Origin: Rhynchopus sp. YZ270_cl-10
Taxonomy: Eukaryota > Euglenozoa > Diplonemea > Diplonemida > Diplonemidae
Direction of reading: 5' to 3'
Length of the DNA: 64,000 nucleotides
NCBI GenBank assembly: GCA_964035575.1
Contig: OZ037866.1
Coordinates: 558,001-622,000, forward strand
Part shown: positions 23,684-33,463 of the stretch, one piece after another
Layout: every line of letters starts with the position of its first letter
How positions within the stretch are numbered: position 1 is the stretch's first letter
Notes under the pieces: model-generated
The model's database searches: none
The model's input: the letters and a program-made list of their open reading frames with translations, nothing else
What the model was told of the DNA's origin: nothing
Translations under genes and position numbers: made by a program

Positions 23684-23820
23684 TGATGATTTCTCCAGTT
23701 CTTCGAACTTTCACAGCCCTTCTCAACCAACTCTGCAAGGGAGAGCGCGCGCGAAGCGCGCGCGGTTTTTAATTATTTTTGCTTAGAATTGTACGTGTTG
23801 AAAATCCATACGTACTTTTT

Positions 23821-24062
23821 GGGGTGATCTGGGGTCTTTTTTTTCAAGACAATTCACAAAAATTCACAACGAGGCGAAAATACCCATGATACACGGGTGT
23901 GTGGTTTTTTGTGAATGAATGTGAATGTTTTGTGCAGGTGTTGTGAATTTTTGTGAATTGTTGTGAATGTTTGTGAATTTTTGTGAATCGGTAGTGAATG
24001 TTTTGTGACGGTTTTGTGAATTTTTGTGAATTTTCCTGAAAAAAAAGACCCCAAATCACCCC
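23821..24062. mobile_element. 242-bp MITE with TSD ACTTTTT
   Basis: Ends are GGGGTGATCTGGGGTCTTTT and its near-inverse, ending in AATCACCCC, with ACTTTTT at 23814-23820 and 24063-24069. The interior is a string of TGTGAAT(T/G)TT direct repeats. There is no coding content. Confidence 0.85.
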
Positions 24063-24229
24063 ACTTTTTTTATTTTTGGGGGAGCTGCGTAATCCCTGCA
24101 TTTTACGCTTGTTTCCTTTTTATTTTTACCTACAGCCCTATTGAGGCCCCATGTAGGGGGGTTTTTTTTTGTAGTCTAGGGGCAGGGGCAGAAACTATTT
24201 TCTTTTTATGGTGTGGCTGAAGGGGGCTG

Positions 24230-24446
24230 ATTCGCACTTTTCCGCATTTTTTCCGCACTTATTCGCACTTTTACCATGTAGGCTTGCTGACTGTGTCTGT
24301 GACAGATACACAGGTACAGGTACGGTAGGTACCCACAGAACACTGTGTACTGTAGGTACTGTGTACCTGGTAGACAGGTACACAGACACAGTCAGCAAGC
24401 CAACATGGTAAAAGTGCGAATAAGTGCGGAAAAAGTGCGAAAACCG
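24230..24446. repeat. Foldback repeat inside the 1.8-kb element
   Basis: Arms TTATTCGCACTTTTACCATG and TTGCTGACTGTGTCTGTG are repeated inverted on the right side (up to about 24440). The centre is made of GGTAC-rich sequence. Confidence 0.85.
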
Positions 24447-24639
24447 TACCTGCATTACCTACAGTACACAGTGTTCAACTTATACAAGGCAGAAATTTAG
24501 TTTTTTTTGGCAATCCTTAACACTCACTGGCTGGTGTGGTTGATGTATGAAAGGTTTGCAACGCACACAAGCCAACCAACGCAACCGATGCGATACGTTT
24601 CTTGCGTTCACATCGTTCCGTTCAGACCGGAACGATGTG

Positions 24640-24895
24640 AACGGAACGAATGCAACCGACGCAACGCAACCGTTCGGAACGTAACGGCCCGAACCAAACA
24701 CACGGAACCAACGCAACGCAATGCAACGAACGTAACCAACCGAACACAACCAACGCAACGCAACCGCTCTGTTCGTTGCGCTCTGTATATAACGATCTCT
24801 ACACAACGAACGCAACGCATGCAACGCACCGTAACCGATGTGTACGTAGCGAACGCAACGTAGCGAAGGCAACGCAACCAACGCAACGAGTGGTT
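24640..24895. repeat. Degenerate AACG/CAAC array with leading hairpin
   Basis: Irregular repeats of GAACG and CAACG units. It is preceded at about 24608-24642 by a hairpin of TTCACATCGTTCCG against CGGAACGATGTGAA. Overlapping frames here encode Arg/Asn/Thr repeats only. Confidence 0.75.
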
Positions 24896-25568
24896 ACAAA
24901 CCCCCACGCATGGTTCTCACACCGCTCTGGCGCGTTTCCCAAGCCGCAAACCCGGTTACCTGCCTGAAAAACCGGGTTTTTGGCCAAAACGCCTGTTTTC
25001 CCTGTAGAACCCTTAAGAAACACGTGTAAAAGAGGGGTACTCGCGACACCCTGGTTTCAGGGTCTGTGAGGGTTTGGAGGTCTTTGCTACTGAGAAAGTC
25101 TCCTAAAAACCTCCTATCTTCCCGAGAATCCACTTTTTTGACCTCTTTGGAGGTTTAGAGACCTAAAAAAAAATGGCCGAAACCCACCCCTGGGTGCGTT
25201 AGAGGCGGGGCCTTAGACGGTGGTGAAGCAACCTTAAAGACCTTAACACTGAATGTTAAGGAAATTTTTTTTTGGGGGCTGATCAGGGATTCTTCGCTCC
25301 TTCTTCGGGTGTGAATTTTGAAGAAGATTTTTTTTCCCCCTTCAGAAAAGTACATTCCGAGCTTTCTCCCCACACAAGCGGTCGTCGCGCGCGCTTCGCG
25401 CGCGCTCCTCCCTGACAAAGTTGGGAGAGGTGTGAAAATTCACGGGAAAATGGGGAAACCAGGGCCTGACGCTAATTTTTGGGTTTTTGTGAAATCGTGG
25501 GAGGCTCAAAAAAATTTTCCCGCGCCCGTTTTTTGATTTCACGTAACAGTCCACATTGGGGTGTCTTT

Positions 25569-25668
25569 CCGCGAGCGAAGCGAGCGGAGAAAAATTTGAG
25601 GGGTACTTCCGCGAGCGAAGCGAGCGGGAAAAAATTTTAAGGTGTACCTCCGCGAGCGCAGCGAGCGG
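25569..25668. repeat. Three tandem ~40-bp units with GC palindrome
   Basis: CCGCGAGCGAAGCGAGCGG at 25569 and 25609, and a version with GCA in the loop at 25650. Each is followed by an AAAATTT tract and, between units, GTAC. Related hairpins occur at about 1984, 2267, 23748 and 25389. Confidence 0.9.
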
Positions 25669-26129
25669 AAAATTTTGTGTTGGGACTGTGCGAGGCAGGT
25701 GTTTTTACACATCTTAGATGGTTTTTACCTGAAGAGGGTGTACTCTTGGTTGTAAATGGAGCGTGCTTCGGAGACTGGCCCATATGACCAGGCCTCTGAG
25801 GCCCGTGAAATTTTTTTCCCCATTTTTTTTTTTTTTTTTATTTTTCCCAAAAGAAGAAATCTTCTTTTTTTTTTTTTTTTTTTTTCAGATTTTTTGAAAA
25901 AAAGAAGAAAAAAAAAAAAAATCTTCCTGGAAGAAACTGTGGGGCTGATTCGCACTTTTCCGCACTTTTTGCTCCCCCCCTTTCAGCCACACCATAAATT
26001 TTACCTTTCTTTTTTCCAGCGTTTTTGATGACATCGTGCCTGAAATTCTAGAATTTAACTTATATTTTATCAAATAAAAATTTCCTCCCCTCCTTCAATA
26101 CTACCCCTTTTTTTTTCTTCTTTCTCAGC

Positions 26130-28067
26130 ATGGATCCGGCAAAGCGTCACCGAATGATGAGCATCGCTCCGAGCACCCCTGCAACCCCTGCTTTGCCTTT
26201 GGGGGGTTCTATGTTTGTCCCTTCGACGCCTTTGATCGCTCCTGGTGTTGCCGCAGCTAAGACCGAAATCGATGACATATTGGGTGCAACGTTTGACCTC
26301 CGCAACGTTGGTGTCAACCCCGAAGACGCTGAGCTCTCCCCGCGCTCCCTTCTGCGAAAGGAGTTGGAGTTTCTTGACCTGCCTCTGCGGACAAAGGTGC
26401 ACGCCCTCTTTGACCCAGAAGGCTATGAAGAGGAGGTGTTCAGTCGCTACTACTTCGTGGTATCCGCATCGTTGGTCATATTCTCATTCATGATGATCCT
26501 ATTGAGCGTCATAGTCTTCAGCATAGAATCGTTGCCTGAGTATTACAGTCGCGACATGATGGTGTTTTTCTACTTCGAAACCGTGTGCGTTGCCTGGTTT
26601 ACATTCGAAGTGGTAGTCCGCTTTCTCACCTCCCGCAACAAACGCGGGTTTTTCTTCTCGTTCTTCAACGTCGTCGACGTGGTTGCAATATTTCCATATT
26701 ACCTAGACCTCCTTCTCATGGCATTTCTTGGTGTAGGGTCATCTGCGAAACATTTTATTTTACTTCGAGCGGTGCGGTTGACTAGAGTGTTTCGTGTGTT
26801 CAAACTCTCGAAGTACAATGTGGGTGTGCAGTTGGTCTTTATCTCATTGAGGCAGAGTCTCGATGCGTTGTCGTTATTGGTATTTCTATCGGTGTTGACG
26901 GTGGTGATTGGGGGTTGTTCGATATACTTTGCAGAACAAACCGCAGCGGACTGGCACGCAGACAACCAAACCTGGGTGCGCAAGCCGCAGTACGGAGGCC
27001 CGTCCACACCGCACGCCTTCCCGTCGATACTCTACGGGTGCTGGTGGTGTCTCGTCACCATCACCACGGTAGGCTATGGGGACCTCTTCCCGGTCACCTT
27101 CCCAGGCTATTTTGTTGGGCTCTGCGCGATGTTCTTTGGCCTGCTTATCGTTGCGTTTCCGATCATCATCGTTGGATCGAAATTTACTGATGTGCGTGCA
27201 GAATTTCAAGCGAAGCAGGCAATGTCGGAGCTTGCGTTCAGAGAAAAACAGTTGTTATCGACGGAGAGTGGGTCGTTCCGGATGAAACGACAGATGACTT
27301 TGGATAAGTTTCCTGATACAACAGTTTCTAGTCCACGAAGTACCGGAACAGGAACAGGAACAGAAGCAGGAACAGGAGGTGCGACAAGAGAGCCATCAAC
27401 AGAGCTCGATGTAGCGTTGCCGCGATGTGTGAGCAATGTGAGCAAAAGCGTGATGTCGGTTGCATCGTGCGACAGCGCGCAGATCAACGCCACGTGGAAG
27501 AAACCCTCTGAATTGGAGTACCTCCGGGAGCTCATACAGACTGTCGACGTGCTTACAAACATAGTCTCCACCGCTCCCCTTTTGGAAGGCCTTTCCTCTC
27601 CATCTGCTCACACATCCATGCACACCCTCAAAAAGAACTGCCGCGCCGCAGAGTCCGCAAGACGCATGAAGCCTCATGCCCGACCCGCTCCATCACCCAA
27701 GGCGTCCTCCCCGCCACCTACGTTTGAAATGTTGCCACCCACCCCAGAGCCGGTCGATGAGAATAAACTGTACCAAGTATTGGACAGTGCTGCCACAAAG
27801 CTAGAATCACACAGAAACAGTCTGGTCTCCGTCGAAAGCGGGAATAGCAGCAACGATTTGAAAAAGAAGCGTAAAAGAAAGCAAAGTGGCGCGAAAGAAG
27901 GAGAAAAGGAAAAAGAAAAGGAGGACAAAGACGAGCCCAACAGGAAAAAATCTATGAAAGGCGGGTCGGAGTCCCCAAGGCATTCCCCAAAGGCGTCCCC
28001 AAGGAATTCGGTTAGTTCTCCAAGGAACTCAGTGGGATCACCAAGGGGCTCGCTAGGCGCGTCGTGA
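26130..28067 (+). CDS. Voltage-gated K+ channel, Kv type (645 aa)
   Basis: A six-transmembrane K+ channel subunit that should assemble as a tetramer in a membrane and pass K+ on depolarisation. S1 lies at about residues 109-131. S4 is R213-K228 (RAVRLTRVFRVFKLSK), with a positive charge every third residue. S5 is about 247-270. The selectivity filter TTVGYGD is at 312-318, and S6 about 327-352. The S6 hinge reads AFPIIIVGSKF, so the PVP motif of animal Kv channels is reduced to a single proline. The N-terminal ~105 residues show no T1 tetramerisation domain. The tail (about 353-645) is long, charged and disordered, with a Lys/Glu-rich stretch and repeated SPRNS/SPRGS. The start is an ATG after TTCTTTCTCAGC; that CAG could also be a splice acceptor, so an upstream exon is possible. 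No intron is needed. A family-A element follows the stop. Confidence 0.93.
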   Translation: MDPAKRHRMMSIAPSTPATPALPLGGSMFVPSTPLIAPGVAAAKTEIDDILGATFDLRNVGVNPEDAELSPRSLLRKELEFLDLPLRTKVHALFDPEGYEEEVFSRYYFVVSASLVIFSFMMILLSVIVFSIESLPEYYSRDMMVFFYFETVCVAWFTFEVVVRFLTSRNKRGFFFSFFNVVDVVAIFPYYLDLLLMAFLGVGSSAKHFILLRAVRLTRVFRVFKLSKYNVGVQLVFISLRQSLDALSLLVFLSVLTVVIGGCSIYFAEQTAADWHADNQTWVRKPQYGGPSTPHAFPSILYGCWWCLVTITTVGYGDLFPVTFPGYFVGLCAMFFGLLIVAFPIIIVGSKFTDVRAEFQAKQAMSELAFREKQLLSTESGSFRMKRQMTLDKFPDTTVSSPRSTGTGTGTEAGTGGATREPSTELDVALPRCVSNVSKSVMSVASCDSAQINATWKKPSELEYLRELIQTVDVLTNIVSTAPLLEGLSSPSAHTSMHTLKKNCRAAESARRMKPHARPAPSPKASSPPPTFEMLPPTPEPVDENKLYQVLDSAATKLESHRNSLVSVESGNSSNDLKKKRKRKQSGAKEGEKEKEKEDKDEPNRKKSMKGGSESPRHSPKASPRNSVSSPRNSVGSPRGSLGAS

Positions 28068-28101
28068 GAGAGGAGTCCAAAAAAGAAAAGAAAAACCCTA
28101 T

Positions 28102-28152
28102 TGTGGAGTTCATCCTCGGGTGTCTACACTAATACAACCAAGTTTTCAAAGA
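28102..28152 (+). repeat. Family-A element, copy after the K+ channel gene
   Basis: GTGGAGTTCATCCTCGGGTG followed by TCTACACTAATACAACCAAG and TTTTCAAA, beginning 34 bases after the stop codon. The closest copies are at 56.2 and 59.0 kb. Confidence 0.85.
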
Positions 28153-28368
28153 AAAGAAAAGAAAATCATCACCCTGACAACACTTTTTCCATTTTTGTTG
28201 ATCCCTTTACCTATGCTACCAATGTATTGATTGCATTATGTTGAAATACTCTTTAGGTACACTATTCATGACCCCTTTTTTTTGAGGCAATTCGAGTACA
28301 TAGCACACCTGGTTGTGGGATTGTCGATGCAAAAGAAAAGAAAAGAAAAAAAGGCCTGAGGGGGGGGG

Positions 28369-29971
28369 TTAGGGGCTATCAAATGCTGTATAATTTTGTC
28401 AACAAATGACATTTTTTCGATTTTTTTTAAAAAACGTGTTTCTAAGTGTTTTCGACCGGAAAATGTGGTACATACCCCCCAAAAAACTACCTGTGCCCCG
28501 TTTTTTCACCATTTTGTGCATCTGCGAAACTTTTTTTTGCATTTTTCGAAAAAATCTCAAAAACTGGGCACACCTAGGTACCTGAGTGTGCCCATATTCT
28601 AGGATAGATGATATGTCAACAAAGGCACGCTGCTCTCCCTCAAACCCCCCAGTTCGCCACAATATACCACACCGGGGTTGAATTCGATCAAAATATAGCT
28701 GCCACATTCAGTACTTAAACATTCCGAAGCAACTAATTTTATCCACCAAAAAGGCGCTTTTCTCCTACTCATGGGGGGCCCATAGGGGTGCCCAATGAGG
28801 GGGCCCAAGTTTGTGCGCCAAATCGGCAACAAATATGGATGGAAACTGGGCCAAGCTGCAAACCTGACACAGCAGTATGATTTCCTCAGCGGGGAAGTTA
28901 AGAAGGGCACCTTATACGTTGTTGGCGGCAATGCTATGAAGGTATTTTGCCCCAGCCTCTAAACCAGCACTTTCAGCTGCGTCAGTGGTGTGTCTGTGGT
29001 GGTACCTCTCCTCCGTGAAATTATTGAAGTGCGATAAAAACCAAGAAGGTGAGTTGTCGGCTTCTGAAGCACGTCCCCACTTCTCCACGTTAAAGAGTTG
29101 GCTAACTACATTGTCAAATTTATAAGCAACTCCAAACTCCCACCGTGGTTCCCTGAATCCTACGTGTCCAGCATCATGCACACTGAAGCCAGCCCAACAG
29201 ACACAGTGTGCCAAGCTTCTCAGGGAAGGGACAGCAGCCATGATTCCCACCCTCACACGAGTTGTGGCTAAAGACGAACAGCAGTTTGTGGAGAACAAAC
29301 AGGCGTACGAGATGGCGCCACATTCGAACGATTTTACGGAATCTTCGCATGCAACGTTTGCGCAACTCTCTGACCGTCTGCCAGGAGCTAACCCTCTGCA
29401 TACGTCCCAAATTGCGCAGTACCAGCAAAACTCCGGTACCACGCGCGCTTTAGGAATCCCTTGTGCGCTATAAAGTGGTCAAGAAGTTCCAAGGACCACA
29501 GCGCAGCCTGCAGATCAGGTTTGGGGAGAGGTGCACGCGGTGAGCTCGAAGGCAAGAAAACGGACGAAGCTGAAGGACGTGTTAATGGATGACTTGAAGG
29601 AAGAAGCCGAATCAATAGGCTTGAGTCCCGATGGGCGCTGAGGGATGACCTTGTCGAGGTCAGAATCGACAATAAAATGTGAACCCCCTTCCGTCCCTCA
29701 CAGGAGGACTCCAAAGCGCAAATTGTCATAATCAAGCTCCGTATCTTCAAAAAAAGCACGTACTGAAGGGCACACATAGGTACCTAGGTGTGCCCAGAAA
29801 ATCGAAAAAGTGAAAAAAAGGTCTCTAATCACCCCAAAACCGGGTTTTTTGGGCTCATGCGTCATTTTTATGGGGCTGTGGGGTGGATTTCATCATCAGA
29901 AGACATAGAAACACGTTTTTTATTTGAACTTGAAAAAAAGCCCAATGTTACCCCCATTTGATAGCCCCTAA
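28369..29971. mobile_element. 1.6-kb inverted-repeat transposon with degenerate coding region
   Basis: Ends are TTAGGGGCTATCAAATG and its exact inverse. Imperfect inverted similarity continues for about 250 bases (AAAAAACGTGTTTCTA; GGGCACACCTAGGTACCT). It is inserted in a run of G, which flanks both sides. The interior has coding-like stretches but many stops: a minus-strand frame at 29442-28912 (176 aa) and a plus-strand peptide LKDVLMDDLKEEAESIGLSP (about 29560-29625) that resembles a SAP motif. The transposase family is not recognised. Confidence 0.7.
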
Positions 29972-31335
29972 GGGGGGGGGGTAGGGGGGGTCACAAGGGG
30001 AGGACACTGCACTTTTTCAGGATTTTTTAATTCTACGCGCAGCGCAGTGTCCGACCCCACAAGTCACTACCCAAGACCCCCCGGAAAACGTCCTGGAGGC
30101 CCGAAAATACCAAAAAAAGGGGTCGTGGGACAGGGTTTGTACCTTGCCTATTCCTATTTTTTAGCACATAAACGAGATATGGTCATGGCAACAGCCCATG
30201 ACTCATATTTTAGGAAGTAAATGACACATCTCGACTAATATCATCTAATTGCGTTTGAATACAGCCAAAAGAAGACAAGACGGTCACCTGGCATTTGTAT
30301 TTTGTGGGTCGTAATGACCCATCACTACACACGCTTAGGTACCCACACCATTAATAGGCCAGGGAGTGATCAATTTAGGGAGGAAAATTAGTCGGGTGTA
30401 AATTATCGAGCAGATCTGCCGTCACTGCCTCACCCGGTCCCTCAGGGTACCTTCCCTTGAAAAAAAAACACCTCGTATGACTTTCCAGATATTGCGATGC
30501 CCAATTCCCCCCTTGGTTTTGCAGTTCAGCCTTCAATAGCCCTGTACTAGACACGTATATAGGTATCCAGTAATAGACTCGACTACAGCACCACCCCGCA
30601 TCTGCCTCGTCTTCTTTATCTTCTTCAGACCCCACGCTCATATTATTGTGGGAGGAAAGAGACATCCCTCGTGGATACAGCCAGGCACGCCACAATATAC
30701 AGCGGCAAGAGTGGGGTGTCCACAGCCCACAAGGGCAAGGAACGCCGTATTGGGAACTTACGCACACTGCTCCAATGTGGCAAGGCCAGACTGCTTGACG
30801 ACAAGTCGTACGCAATGACCCGCGAGGAGGACGCGTGGGAGGCCCAATACCACACACGTCACTTTCCTCCCCTTTTCGCGTGTTTTCTTAAACCCAATCT
30901 CCCCAGGGCTTGCAGAATCGCCTCTGAGGACACCTTCAGCAGGCCCATTCCACAGTGGATACGGCGCTTTGCCTTTGCTGCCATTCCACTGCGTCTACAC
31001 AAGGATTTTAGAGCGGACTTGGCGTAGAACTGCAAATCCAGTGCCCCCGGCACTTTTCCCACCCTCTCAACGCCTTCCAACGGTGTTTTTAATGGGTTTT
31101 GATTGCACCCCGATTTGCAAGGTGCCAAAGTACAAACCCTGTCCCAGGCCGTTTTTTTTTTTTTTGAAAATTTCGAATTAGACCCCCACAAGTGCTCAGA
31201 AGTGTCCAAAACCAGGCGGAATTGAATTGTAGGTCACCCGGGGACCATATTTTCTGGTTTTTCAGGGTGACGTCCATTTTTTTCTCAAAAAAAATTTTTT
31301 TTGGTCGGGGTCCTCACTTTTAACATGGGATGTGA
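29972..31335. other. Unassigned region with transposon-like sequence
   Basis: No host gene recognised. It contains minus-strand coding-like sequence (30859-31209, see separate entry). At 31194-31270 there is a degenerate copy of a block (CAAAACC.GGCGGAATT, then TATTTTCTGGTTT) that also occurs inside the 34-kb and 43-kb elements. Confidence 0.45.
30859..31209 (-). pseudogene. Degenerate ORF with a weak histone-H3-like stretch
   Basis: A 116-aa minus-strand frame. Its last third contains SSEAILQALGRLGLRKHAKR (30871-30930), preceded by a basic helix-like segment and followed by a frame change. The spacing of SEA and HAKR recalls the alpha-2 and loop-2 region of histone H3. The N-terminal part has no histone similarity and runs over a homopolymer. 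It may be a chance match or a relic captured by a transposon. Confidence 0.25.
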
Positions 31336-31476
31336 CCCCCCCTAGACATACTTGTCCCCCCATTATGGGGAGGGGTAAAATATGGGGAAAATATGGGGGA
31401 AATATGGGGGATTTTCCCCCCCATATTCCCCCATATTTTCCCCATATTTCCCCCATATTTTTTATGGGGGAATAGA

Positions 31477-31611
31477 TGTACTGGTGTACTGGTGTACTGG
31501 TGTACTGGTGTACTGGTGTACTGGTGTACTGGTGTACTGGTGTACTGGTGTACTGGTGCACTGGTGCACTGGTGCACTGGTGCACTGGTGCACTGGTGTA
31601 CTGGTGTACTG
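31477..31611. repeat. 8-bp satellite TGTACTGG (~17 copies)
   Basis: Perfect 8-bp tandem units; about five units near 31556-31600 carry TGCACTGG instead. Overlapping frames encode WCTGVLVY repeats and are not genes. Confidence 0.96.
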
Positions 31612-31929
31612 CTTCTGTACGTTACTTACCTACCCACCCCTCCAACACAATTTTCGACGTTTCTCTGACGCATGAGGATTACATGGTTGTAAGTCCCTAT
31701 AAGAAGGGCAAACCTGCTGACGTTTTGGTATGGGCAGAAAGAAGAGTAACATTATGAGTTCCTCTCAGACTCCCCTGTTTTGCCACCGGTGTCAGGCATC
31801 AACAGGCCTAACCGCCCAGATGGTTTCAGCACAAAGCTTCACGACATCGGGCCTTCCGGTGCCATCGATAAGGCCCTCGACACAGACGGGTTAGCATTGC
31901 CCCTGCGTTTGACCTATAGCCCACTTACC

Positions 31930-32154
31930 AGTACACTAGTACACTAGTACACTAGTACACTAGTACACTAGTACACTAGTACACTAGTACACTATAGTAC
32001 ACTATAGTACACTATAGTACACTATAGTACACTATAGTACACTATAGTACACTATAGTACACTATAGTACACTATAGTACACTATAGTACACTATAGTAC
32101 ACTATAGTACACTATAGTACACAACAGTACACTATAGTACACTATAGTACACTA
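31930..32154. repeat. Satellite AGTACACT changing to 10-bp AGTACACTAT
   Basis: The array starts with 8-bp units and switches near 31990 to 10-bp units with an extra AT, showing how unit length can change inside one array. One unit near 32121 is mutated. Confidence 0.95.
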
Positions 32155-32603
32155 GGAAAACAATAGGAAAACACCCCCATATTTCCCCCATATTCCCCCA
32201 TAATCCCCCATATTCCCCCATATTCCCCCATATTTGTGCAGTATTCCTGCTGTATTCCCCCCATATTTCCCCCATATTTGCCACAAAAGTGTAGGGTACC
32301 AAAATATGGGGGAATAGGGCCTCCCCATATTGGGGGGACAAGTATGCCTAGAGGGGGGGGGGTATTTTTTGTGAGTGTTTTCTGGGCAGTGATGACTGTC
32401 CTGCAATGGCGACACTAGTCCAACAGATTCCACTATGTCCCGAGGTTTTGCCACAATTTTTTTTTATAGGGAGTAGAACTACTCCACTAAATAAATCGAA
32501 CAATCAAAAAAAAAAAAAAAAAAGTCTTTGTTGAGTAACCCTGACACCCCCTTGACCGTACTGCAAAGCGTACTCCTCCTATTTGCTCTCTTTTAAGGAT
32601 CCT

Positions 32604-32650
32604 GTGAAGAAAAAATCGTGGCTGCTTATCTAGTGATAGTAGTCTATAAT
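32604..32650 (+). repeat. Family-D hairpin element, copy 2
   Basis: GAAGAAAAAATCGTGGCTGC then TTATCTAGTGATAGTAGTCT. GGCTGCTTATC pairs with GATAGTAGTC (one extra base, G-U allowed). Almost identical to 33.4 kb. Confidence 0.75.
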
Positions 32651-32737
32651 CAAAAATTTTGAGGTGATATTTGACTTCAGAACTCACTGGGAGGTGATTG
32701 TGATTTGTCGAAACAATAACAACAAAAGACCCCATCA

Positions 32738-33187
32738 TTGCTGGCATTTACATGCCGTAAGAGGGGAGTGCAGAGGGAAGGGGTGTTGCGCACGTTCCTG
32801 TCCTGTTCTGCAATCACAGAACGGAGCGCTGAGGGGGGTGCGATGAAGAGAACAAAAATAAAAAAAATGTTATTTATCAAGTCTTGTGACTCAACATGGG
32901 GGGGTATGCGTTATGTCGTTGGTTTTGTGTTGTCCTTATTGTTCTATTTTACCTCCCTCTGTCCCCATTTTTTCTCCATATTTCTGTGTTTTCCCCCGAC
33001 CCCGTTCTCCTCTTTTTTCTTTTCATGTTGTTGCTGTGGTTCACAAATGTGTGATATTATTATATCTCTCTCTTTTTTGCATAACGTAGTGTGGCCCATA
33101 AGCCCGCTATTGGGTTCGCCCGTTGGGCGTATTGTACATAAAAGGTACAATATACGGACAAAAAAAAAAATTCACTTTATTTTCTAG
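32738..33187. other. Unassigned non-coding region
   Basis: A 149-aa plus-strand frame crosses this stretch, but its second half is a Phe/Cys/Ser string made by T-rich DNA, and no domain is seen. A hairpin (CGTATTGTAC against GTACAATATACG) lies at 33128-33156. Confidence 0.4.
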
Positions 33188-33194
33188 TGAGTCA

Positions 33195-33237
33195 CGCCAA
33201 TTAACACTTTTAGTTGTCAGTACTAAAAGTATTGGCG
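33195..33237. other. 43-nt perfect-ended hairpin
   Basis: CGCCAAT and ACACTTTTAGT pair with AGTACTAAAAGT and ATTGGCG around a TGTC loop. With the hairpin at 33128-33156 it forms a two-hairpin unit of unknown role. Confidence 0.7.
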
Positions 33238-33389
33238 CGCTTTGGGCAAACAAAACGGAAAACAAAGACATTGTGATTGTCTGTTTTGATTCACAAACTC
33301 CACCAATTGTAATGCACTTTTTTCCACCTTTTTGTTACGCCCGGATTTGAACGCACAAACAAAGACCCGATCTTTTTTTTTTCTTCTTC

Positions 33390-33442
33390 TTCAGATCAGA
33401 AGAAAACCCGTGGCTGCTATCTAGTGATAGTAGTCTATAATT
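33390..33442 (+). repeat. Family-D hairpin element, copy 3
   Basis: AGAAGAAAACCCGTGGCTGC followed by TATCTAGTGATAGTAGTCTA. The stem GGCTGCTATC/GATAGTAGTC is 10 bp with two G-U pairs. Confidence 0.8.
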
Positions 33443-33463
33443 GAACAAAATTATTCTTCTTCA

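Larger units (their letters stand above)
24205..25998. mobile_element. 1.8-kb inverted-repeat element just upstream of the K+ channel gene
   Basis: Ends are TTTATGGTGTGGCTGAA and its inverse (25982-25998), with CTGATTCGCACTTTTCCGCA next to both. The right end lies 131 bases before the channel ATG. Inside are a smaller foldback (about 24230-24446), an AACGCAAC-rich array, and three copies of a ~40-bp unit around a GC palindrome. No target duplication is clear. Confidence 0.7.
31336..32362. mobile_element. 1.0-kb inverted-repeat element with two mirror-image satellites
   Basis: Ends are CCCCCCCTAGACATACTTGT, with a near-inverse at 32339-32362 (ACAAGTATGCCTAG then G run). The next ~120 bases of each arm are CCCCATATT-type repeats facing each other. 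The interior has a GTGTACTG array on the left and an AGTACACT(AT) array on the right, roughly reverse complements. No coding content. Confidence 0.8.

Noticed and set aside
24480-24967. Arg/Asn/Thr-rich frames on both strands
   Set aside because: Products of the AACG/CAAC degenerate repeat; no domain.
28912-29442. 176-aa minus-strand frame as a host gene
   Set aside because: It lies between the inverted repeats of a 1.6-kb element and is interrupted relative to neighbouring coding-like stretches; more likely transposon debris.
31262-31757. Frames with WCTGVLVY or HQYTSTPV repeats
   Set aside because: Translations of the TGTACTGG satellite and its flanking C/T-rich arms.
33335-33365. Possible tRNA 3' end on the minus strand (GTTCAAATCC)
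   Set aside because: The T stem does not pair, and no acceptor or anticodon arm can be drawn.
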